From Pelotomaculum sp. PtaB.Bin104 (GTDB lineage Bacteria; Bacillota; Desulfotomaculia; Desulfotomaculales; Pelotomaculaceae), in NCBI GenBank assembly GCA_002067205.1, contig MVQL01000235.1, forward strand, positions 1-64,000: a stretch of 64,000 bases of DNA, read 5' to 3'. This document shows, in pieces, positions 43,240-53,083 of this stretch. The notes under the pieces are model-generated. The model made no database searches, had not been told where the DNA came from, and was given only the letters and a program-made list of their open reading frames with translations. The translations under genes and the position numbers were made by a program. How positions within the stretch are numbered: position 1 is the first letter of the stretch; each line of letters starts with the position of its first letter.

Positions 43240-43860
43240 TTAATACGTAATCTCGCAAGCTGGAGCAACTTCCCGGAAAATAGCCGGCGCTTGAAATTTT
43301 TTCACGCCAACCAGCTCCATACCGCGCTCGATCGCTCGAAAGTTAAGTTCACGCAGCTCAGGCTGTTTTTCGAATTTATAGCCTAATTTATTTTCAATGG
43401 CTTCCTTCACTTGCTCCAGCGGGATCACCCCGGTAGCACCAACGACCGCCCCTAAAATGATAATATTAAAGACCCTGGGGTGAAAATCGTGCCTGGCCAC
43501 CTCAATGGCTGGTATGGGCAAGAGCCTTCCAGCGTTTTTGGGCAACTCTTCTTCAATTCCCTCGATCCCGCTGTCGTAAACAAATGTTGTGCGCGGGCCG
43601 GCATATTTGACGGTGCGTCGCACGGCCCGGTCACTGAGAGCCACCACAATATCGCCGGTGTTGAACTTGGGCGAGCCGATATTCCCCTCACTTATCTGGA
43701 CATAGGCCACAGACACGCCGCCGCGCTGCTCAACTCCGAAATTAGGAATATACAAGGCCTGCTTTCCAGCCTCATCAGCAGCTTCTGCAATTATTTCCGC
43801 TATTGACTGAACTCCCTGGCCCCCCTCGCCGGCCAGCACAATCCTAGTTGTCTTACCCAT
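43240..43860 (-). CDS. korC: 2-oxoacid:ferredoxin oxidoreductase gamma subunit
   Basis: 206 residues from ATG 43860, which has GGAGGGGG upstream and overlaps the korB stop by 8 bases (coupled). An extension to 44004 is unlikely. It has IVLAGEGGQGVQSIAEII, PNFGVEQRGGVSVAYVQIS and GAVVGATGVIP, all typical of the gamma domain. With A and B it converts 2-oxoglutarate (or another 2-oxoacid) and CoA to acyl-CoA, reducing ferredoxin. Confidence 0.93.
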   Translation of the reverse strand: MGKTTRIVLAGEGGQGVQSIAEIIAEAADEAGKQALYIPNFGVEQRGGVSVAYVQISEGNIGSPKFNTGDIVVALSDRAVRRTVKYAGPRTTFVYDSGIEGIEEELPKNAGRLLPIPAIEVARHDFHPRVFNIIILGAVVGATGVIPLEQVKEAIENKLGYKFEKQPELRELNFRAIERGMELVGVKKFQAPAIFREVAPACEITY

Positions 43861-44635
43861 TTGCCCGGACCCCCTCCTGCATGCCGGCCGGTAGTCTGGT
43901 TTCGCCCAGTTTAAAATACTCCGGCATTTTCTCTTGAATAAATTCCCAAGTTTCTGAGGCATTAGTCCGCCAGTTGGTGGGGCAGGTGGAAAGAGCCTCC
44001 ACAAAAGAGAAACCTCTATCGAGCAACTGGTTTTCCAGCGCTTTTTTTAGATAAATTTTTAGCTGGCGCTGGTTGGCTATGCTGCCCCGGGCAACGTAGG
44101 CACCCTCTCTGCTAACCGCAGCTACCATTTCCTGACCCTGCAGGGGAAGTCCCGTTGTCTCAGGGTTGCGCCCGTAGGGGGTGGTTTCCGTCTTTTGGCC
44201 GGGCAGAGTGGTAGGCGCCATCTGGCCTCCGGTCATGGCATACTGGGTATTGTTGGCTAAAATGGCAGTTATTTTTTCATTACGTGCCGCTGCACTGACC
44301 ACGTGCTGGACACCGATTGAGTAACCGCCCCCGTCGCCCATGTAGGCTATACAAATCAGACCTGGCCGGGCCCGCTTAATGCCGGTCATTACCGGTGTGG
44401 TCCGACCGTGATGAGTCTGGACGGCGTCCAGGTTGAAAAAATCCCAGGCCAGCAAAGAGCAACCGATGTCGCAGCCAAAAACTACTTTGCCCTGCAAATC
44501 CAGTTCATCAACAGCCTGTCCTAAGCACTTCAATATTAAGCCGTGTCCGCAACCCGGGCAAAACTTATGCGGCTTGGTGTCTTTTCGCCAGCTTACAGGC
44601 ATTATCGGCTGGGCCAGGCAAGAATCTTTCGACAA
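43853..44635 (-). CDS. korB: 2-oxoacid:ferredoxin oxidoreductase beta (TPP) subunit
   Basis: 260 residues. It binds thiamine pyrophosphate: FCPGCGHGLILKCL at the N terminus (an Fe-S or zinc-type Cys pair), GCDIGCS, and the TPP motif YMGDGGGYSIGVQH...NN. TTG start after GGTGAT. It lies 183 bases from korA; no terminator is seen between them. Confidence 0.94.
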   Translation of the reverse strand: MSKDSCLAQPIMPVSWRKDTKPHKFCPGCGHGLILKCLGQAVDELDLQGKVVFGCDIGCSLLAWDFFNLDAVQTHHGRTTPVMTGIKRARPGLICIAYMGDGGGYSIGVQHVVSAAARNEKITAILANNTQYAMTGGQMAPTTLPGQKTETTPYGRNPETTGLPLQGQEMVAAVSREGAYVARGSIANQRQLKIYLKKALENQLLDRGFSFVEALSTCPTNWRTNASETWEFIQEKMPEYFKLGETRLPAGMQEGVRANG

Positions 44636-44818
44636 AATTATATCACCGCCCTTTCAAGATAATATAAGTCTTTGCGATCATCAAAAACTTATTCCCTTTG
44701 TTCAAAATTAAAGCAGCCAAATTTAAACAAAAGTCCATCTTAAGTGGGCAGGTTTATTATGTTACACTCCTAAGTTTTAGCTTTTAGTGCTTTGAGTCAC
44801 CTGTCGGCATAATGAGCA

Positions 44819-45916
44819 TTAGCTCAAAAGGCCCAAGGTCTTTTCTACTTCAGCCTCAACATCTTCTGCGGTTATCCCCACACCTGGCCTGAACATGGTC
44901 AGGAATTCGGCAGTGGTGCCATATGCGGCCTCTTTTAATAACCTGGCCAGCTGTCCATAAGCGGACTCGACCACCAGAACCTTTTTACTGTTGGAAAACA
45001 CCTCTTTAATTTGTGGAACAGGCAGCGGTCGTAAGGTTATCGGACGGAAATAACCGACTTTTACGCCTTTAGCGCGCAGGTTGTCCACTGCCGCCCTAAT
45101 CGCGCGAAAAACAACCCCGTGACCGATAAGCACCAGCTCGGCGTCATCCAAATAAGCTTCTTGATACTCTGCTACCTGCGGCGCCATCTCTTCATAATCT
45201 TTCATATAATCGTTTACTTTTTCCAAAAGCTCTTCTTCCATGCTGTAGGTATTCCGAAACTGGGAAGGAACTCTGTCCACACCGGGCTTACCTGGCTTAC
45301 CAACATAAGCCTCTGGCTCAATCAATTCAATACCCTTCGACTCCGGGTCATAAAGTGTAAGCGGCTCGCGCATCTTGGCCTGGTAGCCGTCGCCCAGCAC
45401 AAAAGTGGGAAAACGATACTTCCAAGCTGTGTTAAACGCTTTTATGGTGTAGTTGAACAGTTCCTGGTGGTTGGATGTAGAGTAGACTACACGCATCCCC
45501 TCGCCGTTGCCGCCGAGAGTGGTCATAGTAACCTCCTGCTGTGAGTAAATAACTGTGGCCGTGGACGGGCCGCCTCTTTGCTGGATCACCACGACTATGG
45601 GCAAACGCAGCATTTCAGCCATTGAAATCGGCTCCTGCATCAGGGTATTACCAGGCCCGGCAGTAGCAGTAAAAGCCTTGCGCCCTGCCATTACACCTCC
45701 AATTGTGGTGAAGCCTGCCGACAGCTCATCCTCGGTCTGCAGGAAAACCTTGCCATATTTAGGCGCCAGCCTGGTCCAGTAATGCATGATCTCATTTTGA
45801 GGGGTGATCGGGTAACCGTACATGATGTCCGCTTTTGCTGCCAGCGCAGCCCAAGCGATTACCTCGTTTCCGGTCAAGAATGCTCTTTTCTCCTGCTCAA
45901 ATACTTTCTCCGACAT
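44819..45916 (-). CDS. korA: 2-oxoacid:ferredoxin oxidoreductase alpha subunit
   Basis: 365 residues. It has LTGNEVIAWAALAAKADIMYGYPITPQNEIM at the N terminus (the Y-P-I-T-P motif), AGFTTIGGVMAGRKAFTATAGPG, and QRGGPSTATVIYSQQ. A C-terminal transketolase-like domain holds LIGHGVVFRAIRAAVDNL and VVESAYGQLARLL. In anaerobes of this type KOR feeds the incomplete TCA cycle and amino acid synthesis. Specificity (2-oxoglutarate or branched 2-oxoacids) is not settled by sequence alone. Confidence 0.93.
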   Translation of the reverse strand: MSEKVFEQEKRAFLTGNEVIAWAALAAKADIMYGYPITPQNEIMHYWTRLAPKYGKVFLQTEDELSAGFTTIGGVMAGRKAFTATAGPGNTLMQEPISMAEMLRLPIVVVIQQRGGPSTATVIYSQQEVTMTTLGGNGEGMRVVYSTSNHQELFNYTIKAFNTAWKYRFPTFVLGDGYQAKMREPLTLYDPESKGIELIEPEAYVGKPGKPGVDRVPSQFRNTYSMEEELLEKVNDYMKDYEEMAPQVAEYQEAYLDDAELVLIGHGVVFRAIRAAVDNLRAKGVKVGYFRPITLRPLPVPQIKEVFSNSKKVLVVESAYGQLARLLKEAAYGTTAEFLTMFRPGVGITAEDVEAEVEKTLGLLS

Positions 45917-45949
45917 CTAAGTACCTCCTATTGGTCATATTGTTAAAAT

Positions 45950-46615
45950 TTACCAGAACGCCTTTTGCATAAACCTGGTTAATGGCCGCACAGGAATGCC
46001 CATGCAGTCAACCGGGCCGATCTCCTTTGCTACATCAGCAATGGCCGCTGTAGCTACCACCGGTAAGTTAAGGAGTCTGGCAGCCTCGGTAACCACCCGG
46101 GCCCCCTCCTGAACCACTGCCGCGGTCGTCTCGTCACTGAGGTGGGTATTGTTTAACAACGCGTCCACCCTGCCCATCTCACTGACCTGCTCCACAATGT
46201 CCTCCACCGTGGCTGTCATGGGACGGGATATGTTAATTACAGCGATAACCTTCAAATCCGGGTCGGTATAAGCGCCCTCAAGTAAATTCAAAGTTCTGGC
46301 GCCTCCTACCCCGTAACCGATATCCAAAATTATATCCCCCTGGTGCATTAAAGCCCATCTGGCACCGGGCTTTAAGGTTGTGCCGGCCTCGCCCAGCCCC
46401 TGGGTCTCTTTTGTTTTCCACGCGATCACTGTGACGCCCAGGGCTGTCAGCTCTTCCTGAATTGGCCGTAGAGTATAAACCGGCTCTACGATATCGAAAT
46501 CAACCAGGATTACCTTTCTCCCCAGGCGGGCCAATTCCAGGGCCCGGTTTAAAGCATTCTCACTCTTGCCACCGGCATATTCACCAACGTAAGCCTCTAC
46601 AATTCGCTTTGACAT
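45950..46615 (-). CDS. P-loop NTPase (ParA/MinD-like) next to KOR genes
   Basis: 221 residues from ATG 46615 (AGGTAGG 7 bases upstream). It has the deviant P-loop EAYVGEYAGGKSENALNRALELARLGRKV, the Walker A' ILVDFDIVEP, then DIGYGVGGARTL, and a VIAVINISRPMTATVEDIV-type Walker B/strand. It seems to be a SIMIBI-class NTPase, first gene before korA by 34 bases. Its role may be in maturation or regulation of the oxidoreductase (inference). Confidence 0.75.
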   Translation of the reverse strand: MSKRIVEAYVGEYAGGKSENALNRALELARLGRKVILVDFDIVEPVYTLRPIQEELTALGVTVIAWKTKETQGLGEAGTTLKPGARWALMHQGDIILDIGYGVGGARTLNLLEGAYTDPDLKVIAVINISRPMTATVEDIVEQVSEMGRVDALLNNTHLSDETTAAVVQEGARVVTEAARLLNLPVVATAAIADVAKEIGPVDCMGIPVRPLTRFMQKAFW

Positions 46616-46978
46616 TATTATGCCTACCTGGTTAAAAAACATTATAGCTTACAAAATTGTTACCAGGCTACCGCTCCTTTCAATATTAATCTTGTCCACT
46701 GCCGCAAGTGAATATTACTGCAGCTTATGACCGGGCTTTCTCCTGTGTTAACCTGCCGGTCGAGATGATGATCAAAGTGGACGGTATTGAAACTGGCATT
46801 GAACTAGTTTATTTCTGTAGAGCAAGGCCTTTATCCTTGTTTTTTTTCAGAAACAGATAAATTATACAATATACATTGAGATTAAAATAGATAAAAGTCG
46901 TTTATTAGACAATAGAGAATAATCTGCCTAATTAAGACAGGTACACACCTTGTATTTAAAAGGTAACTTCGGACTGGT
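46616..46978. other. Intergenic stretch with a plus-strand terminator-like hairpin
   Basis: No certain gene. A short plus-strand open stretch (about 46710-46859, reading NITAAYDRAFSCVNL and GIETGIELVYFC) lacks a start and ribosome site. It is followed by CAAGG-CCTTTAT-CCTTG and eight T near 46822-46848. Possibly the end of a lost gene. Confidence 0.3.
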
Positions 46979-47995
46979 TTACAAAAACCTGGAGACGTCG
47001 TAGCCCAAATGCTGCAGAGCGCTGTGGGTAACTTTCCGCCCTGAAGGCGACCTGTTCAAATATCCTATCTTTAATAAATACGGCTCCACCATATCCTGCA
47101 GAATATCGACTTCCTCGTTGAGAGTAGCGGCTACCGCATCGATGCCAACCGGGCCTCCTTTATATTTGTCGATAATCGTCTTTAGATAAGCTATATCTAT
47201 TTTATCCAGACCCTGAGAGTCAATGCCCTCCAACTCTAAAGATTTCAACGCTATTTCATAATCAATCTTTCCGCTGCCGAGCACATCGGCATAATCCCTC
47301 ACCCTGCGCAAGAGCCTGTTGGCTATCCGCGGTGTTCCCCTGGAGCGACCGGCAATTTCAAGCGCCCCCCGCTCGTCGATAGCCACATTTAGGAGGTTGC
47401 TGGATCTTTTAATGATTTCACACAGCTCCCCGGGCGTGTAAAAATCAACGTGGTGCAGGATCCCGAAGCGGTCGCGCAGGGGGGATGAAAGCAGTCCCGC
47501 CCTGGTTGTGGCCCCGACCAGGGTAAAATGCTTGATATTGACCTTGATTGTCTTGGCAAACGGTCCTTTGTCAACAATAAAGTCTATTTTAAAATCTTCC
47601 ATTGCCGAATATAAAAACTCTTCTACAGTCCTGGGCAGCCGGTGTATTTCGTCGATAAACAAAACGTCCGCATACTGCAGGTTGGTCAGTATACCCATCA
47701 GGTCCCCACTCCGTTCAATGACCGGTCCGGATGTGCAGATGATATTGGATGACATTTCGTTGCTGATAATATGGGCCAGAGTTGTCTTGCCCAGGCCGGG
47801 TGGCCCGTATAAGAGAATGTGATCGATGGGCTCGCCTCTTTTTACCGCTGCCTTAATGGAAATATCCAAACGGACCAACAAATCCCGCTGGCCGATATAA
47901 TCAGTTAATTTTGTAGGCCTGAGAGACCACTGAAATTTCTCTTCACCTGGCTGTTCACTGGTTTCAAGCAACCTCAGCCGTGACAATTGCCTCAC
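46979..47995 (-). CDS. ruvB: Holliday junction branch migration helicase RuvB
   Basis: 338 residues. AAA+ motor of the RuvAB complex: [16 protein letters not shown], Walker [11 protein letters not shown], Walker [28 protein letters not shown] (sensor 1 and arginine finger), and the C-terminal winged helix [12 protein letters not shown]... [12 protein letters not shown] 47995 is used; TTG 47986 is better spaced from AAAGG. In an operon after ruvA. Confidence 0.98.
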   Translation of the reverse strand: MRQLSRLRLLETSEQPGEEKFQWSLRPTKLTDYIGQRDLLVRLDISIKAAVKRGEPIDHILLYGPPGLGKTTLAHIISNEMSSNIICTSGPVIERSGDLMGILTNLQYADVLFIDEIHRLPRTVEEFLYSAMEDFKIDFIVDKGPFAKTIKVNIKHFTLVGATTRAGLLSSPLRDRFGILHHVDFYTPGELCEIIKRSSNLLNVAIDERGALEIAGRSRGTPRIANRLLRRVRDYADVLGSGKIDYEIALKSLELEGIDSQGLDKIDIAYLKTIIDKYKGGPVGIDAVAATLNEEVDILQDMVEPYLLKIGYLNRSPSGRKVTHSALQHLGYDVSRFL

Positions 47996-48010
47996 CCTTT
48001 CAGCATTAAC

Positions 48011-48637
48011 TTATTCCGCTTTGTTGTTATAAATTACCTCCAGCAGTTCCTCCGCTGTCCGGATTTCGCTGTTTTTCGCAACGGCCTCGGCAACCATTTT
48101 TTTAGCCTCGCTTGAATTGTAGCCCAGCTGCAGCAGGACCTGCAGGGCATCATCTTCAATTCCCGCGTCGGGACGGGTGCTTCCGGAGTTACCGTCACCT
48201 GGGGGCAGCGCAAAATTATTGACCTTGCCGTGCAGTGAGGCGATTATTTTCCTGGCCGTTCTTTCACCGATTCCCTTCAGCCTTTTCAGCGTAGCCGCAT
48301 CAGAGCCCTCAATAGCCTGAGCAATAACGGGTACAGGGATGGTGATAGCCGTAAGGGCAGTTCTGACACCAACATTCGCCACACTGGTAAACAGCTGAAA
48401 GAACTCTTTTTCAATTTCATCTTCAAAACCGATCAAGGCAGGCACCAGGTGCCCGCCGGCGATGCTGCCCTCAATATAATAAAGGGTATAAAGTGATATC
48501 CGCTCACCGGTTTTTTTTAACTGAAAGCGCTCCCTTGAATAGGCTGTGAGATACACTTCATAGGTGATATCCCCGAGCTCCAGTAGCAGGCCTTTCTGGC
48601 TTAGCCCGGCATAGGCCCCGCTTATCTTAACGATCAA
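48011..48637 (-). CDS. ruvA: Holliday junction DNA-binding protein RuvA
   Basis: 208 residues from TTG 48637, which has GGGGGG 8 bases upstream and begins one base after the ruvC stop; a longer frame to 48706 only overlaps ruvC. It has the OB domain (IVKISGAYAG...), the first HhH region FFQLFTSVANVGVRTALTAI, and LKRLKGIGERTARKIIASL. The C-terminal domain III (DDALQVLLQLGYNSSEAKKMV) contacts RuvB. Confidence 0.95.
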   Translation of the reverse strand: MIVKISGAYAGLSQKGLLLELGDITYEVYLTAYSRERFQLKKTGERISLYTLYYIEGSIAGGHLVPALIGFEDEIEKEFFQLFTSVANVGVRTALTAITIPVPVIAQAIEGSDAATLKRLKGIGERTARKIIASLHGKVNNFALPPGDGNSGSTRPDAGIEDDALQVLLQLGYNSSEAKKMVAEAVAKNSEIRTAEELLEVIYNNKAE

Positions 48638-48638
48638 A

Positions 48639-49151
48639 TTAATTACCCCCCGGGACATGACAGTGGGCAATATGGCACAGGGCCACGGCAATAGCGTCTG
48701 CGACATGGTCGGGCCTTGGCAACGACACCAAACCCAGAGCCGCCTGAACCATTCTTTGCACCTGATTTTTGGTAGCTCCGCCGGTACCAGTTACCGACTG
48801 TTTTATTTTAGTAGCCGAATAATGATAGACCTTCAAATTAAACCGCCCGGCAGCCAGCAGGCAGACACCCCGCGCGTGAGCCATCAGCAGAGCGGTTTTG
48901 GGATTTTTATAGTCGGTAAAAAGCTCCTCGATAGCGAATACATCTGGTTTAAATTCATTCAATACTTCTTCCAGGCCGGTATAGATTTGGTTGAGCCTGT
49001 CTTCTAAAGGCACACCCGTCCGGGTTTTAATGATACCGCCTTCGATTAGCCGGGAAACCACTTTATTGCGGGAAGCCAAGATGGCGTAACCGGTTGCTGC
49101 CAGCCCCGGATCAACCGCTAATACACGAAATTCACCAGACAATTTAACCAC
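48639..49151 (-). CDS. ruvC: Holliday junction resolvase RuvC
   Basis: 170 residues. Cleaves Holliday junctions. Catalytic acids are visible: VLAVDPGLAATGYA, FAIEELF, and RPDHVADAIAVALCH. GTG start. First of ruvC-ruvA-ruvB, transcribed leftward. Standard length. Confidence 0.97.
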   Translation of the reverse strand: MVKLSGEFRVLAVDPGLAATGYAILASRNKVVSRLIEGGIIKTRTGVPLEDRLNQIYTGLEEVLNEFKPDVFAIEELFTDYKNPKTALLMAHARGVCLLAAGRFNLKVYHYSATKIKQSVTGTGGATKNQVQRMVQAALGLVSLPRPDHVADAIAVALCHIAHCHVPGGN

Positions 49152-49253
49152 AACTTTTCCTGATTTTACTGCTTATAAATATATCAAACACCGGTTCCAT
49201 ATTCAATAGATAAAAAATGCTCCTGTTCTGATCCAACTCAAAACACATTACAA

Positions 49254-49276
49254 GCCTGTACCCCCCTGGTACAGGC
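49254..49276 (-). terminator. Hairpin after bofA
   Basis: GCCTGTACC and GGTACAGGC form a 9-bp stem with a 5-base loop. The tail on either side is only moderately T-rich, so it may be a terminator or an RNA-end hairpin. Confidence 0.5.
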
Positions 49277-49367
49277 CTGTCAAAAGGTTTCTTAAATGTC
49301 CCTGGGCATCAATTAATTCCTGGATGTCTAATTGATTATTCAACCCGGAAATCCCGCAACTATTCGG

Positions 49368-49631
49368 TTATATTATAAAATAATGGACCAGCACCAGCAG
49401 CGCAACCCCGGGCAGCTGCAGTAAACCGGCAGTAAGAAGCGTTACCGGATTAATGGCAATGTGCAGTCCGAAGTGCCCGAAGATAGCGTTAATTGCTGCC
49501 AACAGGATTCCGCCCAGCAGCATCCAGGCCGCCAGCCGGATTAAAACCTTCAGCGGTTGCAATAACACCGTCGCCCCCAAATATAATCCCAATAAACCAG
49601 CCAGTCCAATAATGACGAATTTCCATTCCAA
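49368..49631 (-). CDS. bofA: Pro-sigma-K processing inhibitor BofA
   Basis: 87 residues from TTG 49631, with GGAGGTG 7 bases upstream; this equals the length of B. subtilis BofA. It has three hydrophobic segments (FVIIGLAGLLGLYLGATVL, LAAWMLLGGILLAAINAI, LLTAGLLQLPGVALLVLVHYFI) with LQPLKVLIRL between. BofA holds SpoIVFB inactive in the outer forespore membrane. Locus position after recR is conserved. Confidence 0.92.
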   Translation of the reverse strand: MEWKFVIIGLAGLLGLYLGATVLLQPLKVLIRLAAWMLLGGILLAAINAIFGHFGLHIAINPVTLLTAGLLQLPGVALLVLVHYFII

Positions 49632-49684
49632 GCCGGAGCACCTCCCCCTTAGCTCCATTATATGGCTTGAAAAGAAAATTATTA

Positions 49685-50287
49685 CTAATTCATTTCCCGC
49701 CTGCCCTCCAGCGACTTGCTGAGTGTAATTTGATCAGCATATTCCAGGTCCGCTCCCACCGGTAAACCGTGCGCAATCCTGGTTACTCTGGGCACCAGGG
49801 GTCTGATTAGGCCAGCCAGGTACAGGGCAGTGGCATCACCTTCCACATTGGGGTTGGTTGCAATAATCACCTCCTGCACCTCCCTGCCGTCAAGGCGTTT
49901 CAGCAGACCTCTGATATTTAGCTGTTCCGGGCCAATGCCGTCCATTGGAGAGATAGCTCCGTGCAACACGTGATAAAGACCATCAAATCCCCTTGACTTT
50001 TCCATTGCCACCACATCCCTGGGGCGTTCTACCACGCAGATGATATCTTGCCTGCGCCGCCCGTCACGGCATATAAAACAAGGGTCTTCATCGGTAAAAT
50101 TACCGCACACTGAACAATAGCGAATCGAGGTCCTGGCCTCCTCCAACGAACTGGCCAAACTCAAAGCCACTTCAGCCGGAGCGTTTAAGAGGTAAAAGGC
50201 CAGGCGCTGCGCCGTTTTTGGGCCGATCCCCGGCAGTTTGGACAATTCATCGATCAGCCTGGCCACTGGCCGGGCATAATAGTTCAT
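49685..50287 (-). CDS. recR: Recombination mediator RecR
   Basis: 200 residues. Acts with RecO/RecF to load RecA. It has the HhH region [24 protein letters not shown], the zinc finger [16 protein letters not shown], and the Toprim domain ([33 protein letters not shown]). ATG start, 2 bases after the YbaB stop. Confidence 0.97.
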   Translation of the reverse strand: MNYYARPVARLIDELSKLPGIGPKTAQRLAFYLLNAPAEVALSLASSLEEARTSIRYCSVCGNFTDEDPCFICRDGRRRQDIICVVERPRDVVAMEKSRGFDGLYHVLHGAISPMDGIGPEQLNIRGLLKRLDGREVQEVIIATNPNVEGDATALYLAGLIRPLVPRVTRIAHGLPVGADLEYADQITLSKSLEGRREMN

Positions 50288-50289
50288 TA

Positions 50290-50607
50290 TTAAAACAACC
50301 CGGGTATATTAAGCCCGCCAGTGAGTTTGCTCATTTCTTTAGACACCATCTCCTGGGCTTTTTTAAGCGCCTCGTTGACCGCGGCCAAGACCAGGTCCTG
50401 GAGCATTTCCACATCCTCCGGGTCTACCGCCTCAGGGTTAATTTCAATTGCTACAACTTCATTGTTGCCGCTGGCAATCACCTTGACCATGCCGCCACCG
50501 GCCGTGCTTTCCACCGTCCTGCTTTTTAACTCCTCCTGCAGCTTCATCATGTCCTGCTGCATCTTCTGGACCTGTTTCATCATTTTGTTCATATTTCCGC
50601 CCATCAT
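50290..50607 (-). CDS. yaaK: YbaB/EbfC nucleoid-associated protein (YaaK)
   Basis: 105 residues. Helix [21 protein letters not shown], sheet [20 protein letters not shown], then [17 protein letters not shown] and [11 protein letters not shown] at the end. Dimeric DNA-binding protein, conserved between dnaX and recR. A second copy is at 18137-18439. Confidence 0.95.
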   Translation of the reverse strand: MMGGNMNKMMKQVQKMQQDMMKLQEELKSRTVESTAGGGMVKVIASGNNEVVAIEINPEAVDPEDVEMLQDLVLAAVNEALKKAQEMVSKEMSKLTGGLNIPGLF

Positions 50608-50786
50608 TTCCTGTATACTCCCCCTTTGCTTGTTAAACTAATTCAAGATACTGCTAACAAAATTTGATCAGCTTCCCAGACTAAAAGCAAACTTTCCTAT
50701 AAGTAATGAAAAAATCATTGTGTGGTATGGTTTAATTGAAGAAAGGCAGGTTACTCAGCTGAAAAACAAAATTTTCTGGTCACATG

Positions 50787-52532
50787 TTAAAATAGGGTCC
50801 TTTCCGGATCGTCGTCCAGCATTACCTCCCCCCCGCCGAAGCGGCGGTCAAGCTCTGCCGCAGGCGCCTGCCGGCAGGCGGGCAACTGGAGCTCACCCTG
50901 GTAAATCTGATATCTAGTCTGCCATTTACCTCCTAAAAATTTGCCCAACAACCCTTCAAAATATTTTTTGTTCTCGGGGCGCTCAACTAAACCCTGGACC
51001 AGCTCCTCACCTTCAGGCAACCCAATCAGAAGGCTATAGCCATTTACCTGCAGGGGGGCGGCCTTTGATAAAACAGCTGACATTAGCGGCTTTTCCTCAC
51101 GTAAACTAACTATAATATTGCCCCAGGAGTCCACAACTCTTTCCAGGCTAATTTCCTTGCCATCACCCTCTGCAATCCCGGCTGGTCTTTCAAAGGCAAT
51201 TGCCAGGGGTTCCTGCAGCCCGCTGGTCTGGCCCGGCTGACTGCTCGCCACGGCAGCCGGACCACTTTCCATCATCGGAGCAGTTTCGGCGGGCACATCC
51301 TGCCCCATATCGCGCCGGGCCGTCGGGTTATCCTGTTTTTTGATGGTCATCGGACCGACCGCAGCTGCATCGGGTGCTCTTTCCATAAATTTATCCAGCT
51401 TTTCTTCCAGCTCGGTAACTCTCCCCGCAAGAGCACTGAGGTCGTCCCCAATTTCCCAGCGGCAAGCTTTAACCAGGGCAATTTCCAACACAACCCCGGG
51501 CATGCTGCTCCATTTCATGTCCTGCTCGGCCAGGACCATCAGGTCGATAGAACGCACTAGCCTTTCTATGCTGAACTCAACCGCATTTTGGGCAATTATT
51601 GAAGGATCGTCCCACAATTCGCCGCCCAAGGCGCCCGGTGATATTTTTTCCAGGAGCAGCACCCGCAAATAAGCAGCCAATTCACCGGCAAAAAGGCGCA
51701 GATCTTTTCCCATACCGGTTAACTCTCCCACCAGGCGCAGCACCGCTCCGGAGTCCCCGGCAGCCAGGCGCCCGGCCATGCTATTCAGAAAATCTGTGCG
51801 TACCGTTCCCAGAATGTTATGCACATCTTGAGCGGTAATCTTCATTTCCCCCAGCGCCGCGCCCTGGTCGAGAATACTCAGCGCATCCCTGAGCCCCCCA
51901 TCTGCGGCCCGGGCAATCAGCCTCAACGCCTCCTCCTCCACAGTTATGCCCGCCCCGGCTGCCACCTCTTTCAGCCTCCCGGCAATAGCCTCGGGCGCAA
52001 TTCGCCTGAAATCAAAGCGCTGGCAGCGGGAGAGGATAGTCAGCGGTACTTTATGAGGTTCTGTTGTAGCCAGAATAAACACCACGTGCTGGGGCGGCTC
52101 CTCAAGAGTCTTTAAAAGGGCGTTAAAGGCTTCGTTGGTGAGCATATGCACTTCGTCAATGATGTATATCCGGAACTGCCCGGATGAAGGCATAAACTTG
52201 ACCTTTTCCCGCAAATCTCTGATTTCATCAATCCCCCGGTTGGAGGCGGCATCCACTTCAATGACATCAGTGGAAAGGCCCTCGGTAATCGCTGCACAGA
52301 CAGTACAGAGGTTGCATGGCTCCGGTCCGCTCCGCCCTTGGCAATTCAAGGCCTTGGCCAGCACCTTGGCGGTAGTTGTCTTACCGGTGCCGCGGGGGCC
52401 GCAAAATAGATAGGCGTGGGCAATCCGGCCGGCATCAACCGCGTTGCGCAAAGTGCGGGTTACGTGTTCTTGCCCAACAATATCCCCAAATGTCTGAGGA
52501 CGCCACTCCCGGTATAGAGCCAAATAAGCCAT
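50787..52532 (-). CDS. dnaX: DNA polymerase III gamma/tau subunit
   Basis: 581 residues from ATG 52532 (GAGGAG 8 bases upstream; ATG 52538 is too close). It has AYLFCGPRGTGKTTTAKVL (Walker A), the zinc site CNLCTVC, IYIIDEVHMLT (Walker B), LATTEPHKVPLTILSRCQRF, and a proline/glycine-rich linker before a C-terminal domain with LLIGLPEGEELVQGL. Clamp-loader motor that also ties polymerases together. No obvious slippery A-run for gamma production. Confidence 0.97.
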   Translation of the reverse strand: MAYLALYREWRPQTFGDIVGQEHVTRTLRNAVDAGRIAHAYLFCGPRGTGKTTTAKVLAKALNCQGRSGPEPCNLCTVCAAITEGLSTDVIEVDAASNRGIDEIRDLREKVKFMPSSGQFRIYIIDEVHMLTNEAFNALLKTLEEPPQHVVFILATTEPHKVPLTILSRCQRFDFRRIAPEAIAGRLKEVAAGAGITVEEEALRLIARAADGGLRDALSILDQGAALGEMKITAQDVHNILGTVRTDFLNSMAGRLAAGDSGAVLRLVGELTGMGKDLRLFAGELAAYLRVLLLEKISPGALGGELWDDPSIIAQNAVEFSIERLVRSIDLMVLAEQDMKWSSMPGVVLEIALVKACRWEIGDDLSALAGRVTELEEKLDKFMERAPDAAAVGPMTIKKQDNPTARRDMGQDVPAETAPMMESGPAAVASSQPGQTSGLQEPLAIAFERPAGIAEGDGKEISLERVVDSWGNIIVSLREEKPLMSAVLSKAAPLQVNGYSLLIGLPEGEELVQGLVERPENKKYFEGLLGKFLGGKWQTRYQIYQGELQLPACRQAPAAELDRRFGGGEVMLDDDPERTLF

Positions 52533-52696
52533 CGCCATATCTCCTCAAAAACTTTTTAAACCTTGCTCAAAAAAGTAACCTCCGGCGCATTGCATTTAAT
52601 GCTCTTAAGTGCCAAGTTAGCACATAGCCAATATATTAGGATCGTTGTCCCAGAGTATAACTTTCGCCGTACAATACTATTTTCCTGTTCAAGGTT

Positions 52697-52732
52697 AAAC
52701 AAAACCACCCCCATTAATTCAGGAGGCGGTTT
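52697..52732 (-). terminator. Terminator after the SRP RNA gene
   Basis: On the minus strand AACCGCCTCC pairs with GGGGGTGGTT (two G-U), followed by TTGTTT. Confidence 0.8.
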
Positions 52733-52741
52733 AAATATTAA

Positions 52742-53010
52742 GGCCGTGCACCTGCCTTTGAATATTAGCTTCCGGGCGATACACCCGCAGGTAACTCGGA
52801 CCAGGCACCCTCGCGGCGCCCGGAGGATTTCTCTTAGTGCTGCTTCCGTCAGGACCTGACACGGTTCGAGAAACTCCGTCGCGCAAGACCCAATCGTCTA
52901 CGTCCCTTACGAATGCCGGACCCCACAAGCTAAATCCTGGGGCGGGAATTCAACCCCGCTGCAGCGGATTGCGGGTACAGGGCACCGCTACCTCCCCGTC
53001 TAGCACGGCC
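52742..53010 (-). ncRNA. ffs: Signal recognition particle RNA, long form (scr)
   Basis: The S-domain core is on the minus strand: GTCAGGTCCTGACGGAAGC followed by AGCA, the classic apical loop bound by Ffh. The ends GGCCGTGC (5') and GCACGGCC (3') pair. Length of about 269 bases and the extra 5' part indicate the Alu-containing long SRP RNA of Bacillus-type Firmicutes. Lies between tRNA-Ser and dnaX, as in B. subtilis. Confidence 0.95.
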
Positions 53011-53083
53011 AAAGTTCTCATTTTTTTGAATTAGTCACAGACTTGATTTAACTCGATTAGCAAACGTTTATTAGAAAATAAAA

